Source: Heliopora coerulea (Eukaryota > Cnidaria > Anthozoa > Scleralcyonacea > Helioporidae). Taken from it: 64,000 nt of DNA. Below the pieces are notes generated by a model. It saw only the letters and a program-made list of their open reading frames with translations, had not been told where the DNA came from and searched no databases. The first letter of the stretch is position 1. The number at the start of each line of letters is the position of its first letter. The DNA is taken from positions 604,001 to 668,000 of the forward strand of contig JASJOG010000109.1 of the NCBI GenBank assembly GCA_030142905.1, in the 5' to 3' direction. Below are positions 34,801 through 43,151 of this stretch, piece after piece. Both the position numbers and the translations under genes were made by a program.

Positions 34801-37800
34801 ATCAGATATAAAAACCCTTGCACGAGGCTAAATTCGTGCAGCCAATTATCAACCAAATACACCTGCAGAATATTAATGAATTCTCAAATTCAATGCAGCA
34901 CTGGTTTATGGCAGTACGAGGTTTCCAGACAATTTTGTAAAACTTATATTACGTATGCAATTGTCATAAACAGTCATCTTCCAAAAAATATGAGAAAGTC
35001 TTGCTTTATTTATGCAGTGTCATAAGCCAATAAACAAGATGTTACCCACCTGACATAGATAAGAGGGAACAGTGATAAAACAAACCGCATAGGAAGACCG
35101 TAGTAAGCCTCTTAAGTAATACAAAAACAACGTCAACGAGTGATCTGCGGTCACGTCGTCACGTCCGCCCCACAAAGGAGATTCTAAGGACTGGATTAAA
35201 ATCCGTAAAATAGTTCCATCTTGTGGCTATAAACAAAATGAAAATAAATATAAAAAGTTTCCAAAATCCGTTAAATATAAAATAAAATTGGTCCTTTTTC
35301 TAGGCCAATACTTGTCAACTCCCCAATGGAAACTGTTAATAATTAATAATTTAATTACTTAACATTTAATAATTTTGATGAATTAAAGAAGAAGAAGAAG
35401 AAGATATTGTACCTTTTTTGCTATTTTATATACTAAAACCAGAAAGTATTTTCACATAAGGTAACAGGTTGCCTAAATAACCATAAGGGCTCACGCGAAC
35501 AGATAACTTTATGAAACAGTCAGATACAAACCACATCTAAGATAAAATATAGATGAGATTTTTTTTTTATGTAGACTTGCTAGTACAGCATGTTATAGAT
35601 GGACGGCAAGCAAAAATGTTCAGTAATGTAGTGCATAGTTATGAAATCACTCGTTACATAAAGATCACACTAGAAAAAGGACAAGAGCTATCCGGTGAAA
35701 TGTGAACGCTTTCTTGTAAACATTACATACAATTTTACTCTGGCTAACGGTGGACTATTTTACTTGTCAAGGGGAGAAGTCTCCAGTGGGCTGTAAAAAT
35801 TAAGAATACCCTGACTATAGTACCAGTGTGAGTGTGTTTCATGGATTTACATCCACGAGTTCGCCAGCAAGGGACGCTTGAATAAAACATCAACTAAACG
35901 TTGGTTACAGTTTACAAAAACGATACAAAACAATATCAAAATTCAGGTAGTAAAAATTTTAAAGATACTAAAACTGAACGTTTTCGATCTACAAGATCAT
36001 CATCAGAGTTTAAAACTGCTGTAAAAACCGAAGTTCTTATATAATAGGTTTGATGGAACAATTCGATTCCCATGGAAAAAAATTAGCTGTATCAATTCTA
36101 CCTGTTTGCTAAGTTCTGGATGCAAACTTGCAACGCAAAACACTTCAATAATTCTGCGTTTTAACCATGACTGCGCTCTCGTTAAAACATCCCATGCAAA
36201 CGCGTGATCTGGGCTTAATTTAACATGCTTGGCTGGTTTCGATTGTTTGTTTATGTTATTGTGTTCATTAACACGGGTTTCAAAATTGAGTGCCGTTTCA
36301 TCAGAACACATTTGTCTCCAACTGCAAATGCCTTTATGAATCACATGGGAAGTGTGAACATTGATACAAAACAACATTAACTCTTTCCCGGCGACATACG
36401 ACTTGGATTATTTTATCCTGGCTAACGGCAGAAGATTTTACTCGTCAAAGGGAGAGCTCCCACCTTGAAAGAGTTATAACAAGTTTTATTAAAACGGAAC
36501 CAGGTCGAACTTACAGCACAAACTGGTTCCACTGTTACATACCACTTGATTTGAAGTATCATGTCCTTTATCTTGTATGATTTCCTTAATCGAGTTTAAT
36601 AAATTCTGATATAGCGGGTTTAGAAGCGGTCTAGAAGACAAAATCAGCGGTACAAGCTATAATTTCGAACCAAAAACCTATTATAACAGCGAGGTACAAA
36701 AAAGTGGATGAATTGTCATTACCTCGTCTCTTAAGTTTTGACAGTTCCTTTATCCTTTTGGCCTTTCAATTTCACTTTTTTAACGTTATTTTTAAAGCAT
36801 TTTTGCTCGATTGTTCAATTTTAGTTTCAATTCTAATTGTCTATAACCATTTCTTCAACTACGATAATACCACAAATAAATAGTTCTTTAGTGCGACTGT
36901 TAATAAATAACAGTTCATACCTTTGTCCAGACGACGACATGTGACCACCTGTCAACCAGTTATTCCTTGCACTGAACTCATATTTCGTGACTTTACTCAT
37001 TCTTTCAGTATTCATAATCTTCGAATTGTCAAAGAAATGTCCGAATTTTGAACTTGAGTGGTTTGTCTAGATAAAAAATAATTAAAATATATGGGTAAAA
37101 TGTTTCTGATTCCGACAAATGACTTTAAAATCAAGCCAACGTATCACTCTTGATATATTGTCCTTTGATTTATAAATCGTATTTTGATTTTTTAACTCTT
37201 CTTTTCCGAATTTGTTTTATTCTATACTTTCGAAAGTTGTTGGCTGGTCGGTGTTTTTATGTGCGACATTTTAGGGGAGTTAAAATATCGTGCAGCGGGA
37301 TGTACTGTAACCAACCTCAAATTGGAGCATTAAATATTACAATAGGAATCACTACCATTCTGTCCCATTTTAACGTTACTGTTGTCAAATAATGGCAAGG
37401 AAACGTTTGATCCTAATTTTGCATTATAATCTTATATAGAAAGAGACGCACTTCGAAGTACGGGTTATGGGATAACTGCTTACGCACAGAATTTCTTTTG
37501 AGGAAATTTCAAGCGAGGGAAGGAAATAACTTTTTAGGGGAGTATGTTAGGTATAGTCTTGTGACGAACCTGCAAAAATATTTGATTTTTACTCTAATCC
37601 TCTAAAACTAATTTCTGATGAGACCTGGTCAACCGAGGGAGGTCGAAATTTTCAATTGTATTTTCATATCCTATGGCACGGCTAGAACTTGACACTTACA
37701 AACATTTCTAGCTGATTAATGCTTCGCTTAATACGTGTTCAATACAAATGCAGTGTACACTTGATAACTGATCAAATGAAAAAATATATTAAAACAGCGA

Positions 37801-40800
37801 TTTTTTCGACGAAAACCATCCTTCCACCCACTCACAAAGAGTCTCTACCTGCTTCTTCATCTAGCTGTGTTATTTACGAATTTAAATGCGAATGTGGATC
37901 TCGCTATGTGGGTAGAACTAATCAGAGACTGGGTGATAGGATCAAACAACATGTTCCTAGCATCATTAGAAATGGAACTCAGCCATCACGTCAACAACCA
38001 GGACGACTATGCCGCTCCGGTCAATTGATCAGTTGCGACTCAGCTGTTGGCAAACATCTTTTGTCCAACAAATCTTGCGCCGAAAACTACTCAGATGATA
38101 ATTTTAGAATTCTTTACAAATGCCGTTCCGCCTTTCAATTGAAGGTGATGGAAGCCATTTACATAAAACGTAATGATCCTGATCTGTGTCGGCAAAAGGA
38201 ATTTGTTTTCCAACTATCGCTATTTTGACCCTCCCACATTTCGTTGGGTTGATGTCACGAGTTTTCTTTAGACTATATAAGCAGGTGATATGTTTCTTTC
38301 TTTCTCTTTAGTTAGCAGACGTATAGCACTTGATAAGTGGTCTGCCGAAATGCATCGTGCTTTTTTCTGATTCTTTAGGCTTATTCTTTACGTAGAATAT
38401 TACCTCTTTAAGTTTCAAACAGTTCTGTTAAGAACTAAACTATCCAACAGTCTTTGGTAACTGTGTATACCTCTTTAAGCGTATATTACTCTTCATCTTC
38501 TCCTACTTTATCTTAAATTACCATTCACCATGGTATCTACGTATTTAAAAACTGTGAAAAAATATATCTACGTGGGAAAAAAACGTGGTATTGAGTACTA
38601 ATGCTGTATCTTCGCACAGAAATACCTGCATAAAACTATTTAGATTTTCTGTTGTTTATACTGACTGTGTGGTGGATAGACATTTAACAAAAATTCTGTA
38701 TATGCTATTAGGCTACTATTTTTTGTATTTGCTTTTACAACTCTATTCCTGTATCATTCTGAATACCACACAACATTTTCTTTACCCTTTTAAACATGCA
38801 ATTTAGCCCAGAGTGATCACTAAGATTTATCGTTAACGCTGTTACTTTTCATCAAGCACAGAACCCTTAAACCAAACCAAATGATAAGTATTTCAAACGA
38901 TTGCCACCGTACACGTATCAGAAGTGTTCGGTCGTTCTCCAGTCTGTTAGGTTTTTATGCACCTGAGTTGAAATTAGCTTACTTGAGCTGTCGGAAGATT
39001 TTGGTATCTCCATGCAATTTTCATGGAATTGTCCTTTTCCGTGGATTGAGATACATCTTTAGAATCACAATTTTCGAATAGTTCATCCACTGGACAAGGC
39101 AAATTCTAGTTAAAGAAAAGGAAAAAAGGCCGACAAACAATAAGCAGAAATGGATTGGGCCGGATGTGATACGCAACATAACAAGCTCTCTTAAGCCTGG
39201 TTCCCATGTAATCGCTGCAAACGCTGCGACCGCTGTAAAAAAATATCTTCAGCGATCACAGCGATCATATGGAAACCGTGAACTCAGCAATCTTAATGAT
39301 CACAACGATGGTAGCGATCACAATCGCTGAGATACAACGATTTTTATCTCGGTGATCACGATTGGTGAGAGAACGGTTTTAATAAGATCGCTGGGATCGC
39401 AGTGTTAATTCTTTTGAGCGATCCCAACGATTGTAGCAATCACATGGAAACCAGGCCATACAGGGTATGCGCTTTTGGGTGTGTACATAGCTGGAAAACA
39501 AATTACTGGTGGAGAACGTCATTTGGTACTGAGCAGCCTCAAACGGCTCATTATAGTACAATGTTATGACGTGTTTCGTTTAAGTAGCTCAAGTTTTATT
39601 GTCGTGTCAAAATTTCTCTATGTTTATTGTTGCGGTGTCATGTAGCGGCGTCCTGTGAGAATTACATCGCGTCAAACTGCAAGGGTTACACGAACAGAAA
39701 TCTTTCATGATAGTCTCACGATGATCAAATAAAAAAAATTCTGTTCATGTATCTCTGAGGATGATTCTAAAATGTAAGGGTTACTCATAGCGTAGAATTC
39801 TGAAAGTAACAGCCCCCGTTACTTCCGGATTCAGTAGCCATTGAGAGCCACTACTTTCGGTAGATTGTTATTTTCGGATTGTTAAAAAACTTTAAAACGA
39901 AAGTCTTCAATTTATTCCGAAAAGAAAACAAAAAAAAACATAATGTCTTATTCAGAGGTGACTTGTTTTGCACAATAGTCGCTTTCTTTTTTAATTGGAT
40001 TGCTTTGTCTTTGAACAACAACAATAACAAAAAACAAACAAAACATATACTTTTTGTAGGAGTACTTTCTGAAAGTATAATCCTTCTTCAAGAAATTCCT
40101 GAAAAACATCGTCTTCCACGTCACCTTCAGCCAATTCCAACCGTTCGTTGAACAGCACTTATTGAATCTTAAAGCTTTATTGTATTACTTGCCATTGGTT
40201 TCAAGACAACCAGATAGCTAATGGGTCACTACTATACCTTCACCGGGGTCGTTAATTTCTGGAGGCCGTTACTTTCGGCCGTTACAACGGTAGTTTAAAA
40301 GGCACAGCCTATCACGTCGTTTCCAGTGACCACTAGCCCAACTAAAATATTCTTAATTTTTGAATTTCCACACCTTCCAAATCTCGTCTGGATCACTATC
40401 TGCACTAGCTACGAAAAGCGAGTGATTTGAAGTGACTCCTTCAGCAAGAAAACATTTGACCAGTGTTTTCGCATAAGTACCAAAATTGTCTTCCTCTAAA
40501 AATTGTAAAATGCAAACAAGGTGAGAAAAATTAACCCAAGCAATAAATGGCATTTACATTGGATAACACGAAAGATGAAAAAGAGATTTTTTTACACTGT
40601 ATTAATTATTCAAATCTTGAAACTTTTGGTTATGCAAATCCAAAGAGTTTATCTTAGGAGGTCGCCAAAATTGAGTTTAAAATAAGCAGATCGTTTATTT
40701 CAAAATCATTATGAAATACACTTCAGTTTAGTTATACTTAAGAAATACCTGATCCTTTTCCACGTTCGGACGCTGATCCAAATACACACGATATTGCAAG

Positions 40801-43104
40801 ACTGTCAGTAAATTTATTTCAAGGGAGTCAATCAGCAAATGCACAAACAAACTTTTTCTATCAACTGCATATCTTTTGATGTGAAAGAGATGCAGGAAAC
40901 TTCATATGTGTTCGAATCACCATTAGCTTGATTTGAAACTACTTTAATAATCATAAAATACGCTTGGTTAGATATGGTAAAGGTGAAAGTGATATCAATC
41001 ATGAAAGAACACGTCGATTTATTCATTGCCATTATTGATAATCTTGACATAATTTACCGAATGAAATATGAATACATGTAGTTTTGGGAGTATAAAACTC
41101 AGTTCCAATTACTCCATTAGGACTTTACTAGAAAGACTTCCTCTAGACTTTCCTCATATTGGATAACTAGTCATTTTTAGCATTCTCTGTTTCCTAAACT
41201 ATTAACCCCTTCTTTACGAAAATTAGATATACATGTGAACTTTACCCTTTATAGAAGAACAGACTATAAAGTCCCGTAGGTAAACAATACGTTAATTTAC
41301 ATTTGATTTTGGTTATTATTCTTATTTGCCTCATGGTGGATAACCAAGCTACTGTACAGTCATCTCTGCTAGAATAATAATGTGGCTTTTATATATATAT
41401 ATATATATATATTCAAATAAAGGAGGAATTTTCCTAGTTTTGTAAGAGCGTGCACAAACACATAAAATTAATGAACGTACCATGTTTATTATCTCATTAA
41501 GGGGTAGGGCTCATCCCTCTGACAAGTAAAATTGTCTGGTATTGGTTAGAGTAAAATACCAAAGTGCACTCTTTCCTCTTAATGGGTTTAATGTACATAA
41601 GACAATCTAATAATTTATTATAGGGATGTCCCGATCCGATCTCAAGTATCGGTATCGGGGCCGATCAAGGCATTTTTTAACAAATCGGTATCGGATATTT
41701 TGAGTAGAAATCTAATCCGATCTTGTTTCAACATTACGTCAGCTGTCGTAAACGGTGAGCACAATTTGTGGCCGGGCGCAGTGGTGAGCGGCTGGACGCG
41801 GCCAAAATGTCTGCAGTGTGGAAGTATTTCCCTTAATGCATTGCAGACCTATTCAGTTGTCAAGCATATACTGTACACTGGATTGATTTTAATAACTTTA
41901 AAGTACTTGAATGAGTTGAAGTGTGCACTGTGCAACTGTACTATCTAGGAAAATAGAAGTATCGGATCGAGACTCGGTATCGGCAGATACTCAATATCAA
42001 ATGACTTGGATCAGGATCAGGGGAAAAAAAACTTGACCGGAACATCCCTAATTTATTAAAATAAACTATACCAAGCAATAAAACTGTACCAACAGCAAGA
42101 CCACCACCTAAATAAAAAAAAAAAAATAACATAGATGTATGGCAGTTTACAGCACATGGTGAGGTATTAAGGACACGTGTTTATTAGTAATCATAAAAAA
42201 TGTGGAAATATTTGATTGCAACTCAAATAGGCAAACACTGCTCTGGGTTAAATAGAAATAAAATAAAATGATAGAAGTCGTGCAATACTAACTTTTTGAT
42301 TCAACATCATGATGGGATTCAACATCATGATGGGTTTCAATATCATTCACTACATGTATTTGTTTTATCTCTTTTCTGTCTGGGTACTAGCTGAGTTAAA
42401 ATTACCTTGTGCATCCATGCCATCCAATTATTAACATTTGATCAAAAAAATACAAACATTCAATACATTTATTAGTAACATGCCTTAGACTGGCCTTCTC
42501 CAGTCCAAAGGTTTCCTAAAGTTTACCATATGAATCTGATCTGATCTTCCAATGTCAAGTTTGAAAATCTGCAGTGGTTGATCTAGGGGGGCATGGGGCC
42601 CAGTGCCTCCCTTTCAGTAAGATAATAGTAAGTGTAATTTATGATAAATTTGCTCACTAACTGAAGAAGTCATAGGCACAACAAGGGAGGAGCCAGGGAG
42701 GGTGTTTGCCCCCTCTTTTTTGGGAGTGTGAGGGATTTTTCGATGTCAACCATCAGCTTTAATGTTTTGAACTGCCCAGAAGTTACTTCTACTCTTTTTG
42801 CCACCTTTGAAGTCAGATGTTGTAACTGTAAACTAAACATGTTCTTAACATAGTTTACTATGTTTGTTGGTATTGTTGGGGGCAGGGTGTTCTGCACCAA
42901 AAAACGACCCCCTTTTCATATTTCTGGTTGTGCCATTGGAAGAAGTAGGAAATAAACAGTTACAACATCTTCCAACTTCCACAGGTCTGAGACCCTATTA
43001 TAGTCTAGTGGTAAAACAACCTTACCGGCAATCGGGAGACACAGGTTCGATTCCTGTTGGGGAACTCAGAAATTTTCTGAGATAAAACTTGAGAACAAAC
43101 TTTT

Positions 43105-43151
<47 letters not shown>

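Larger units (their letters stand above)
37719..38556 (+). mobile_element. Penelope-like element, 5'-truncated copy
   Basis: It has an endonuclease-bearing frame (to 38228), then a 3' region ending in ACCATGGTATCTACGTATTTAAAAACTG. This 3' region matches the terminal repeats of the element at 49701-52408, so the two are one family. The reverse transcriptase is missing. It lies in ELP4 intron 4, antisense to the gene. Confidence 0.85.

Noticed and set aside
39990..40150. Minus-strand coding-like stretch ([18 protein letters not shown]) in ELP4 intron 3
   Set aside because: It looks protein-like but is not part of ELP4, has no clear boundaries and lies near decayed repeat sequence. It could be a transposase scrap.
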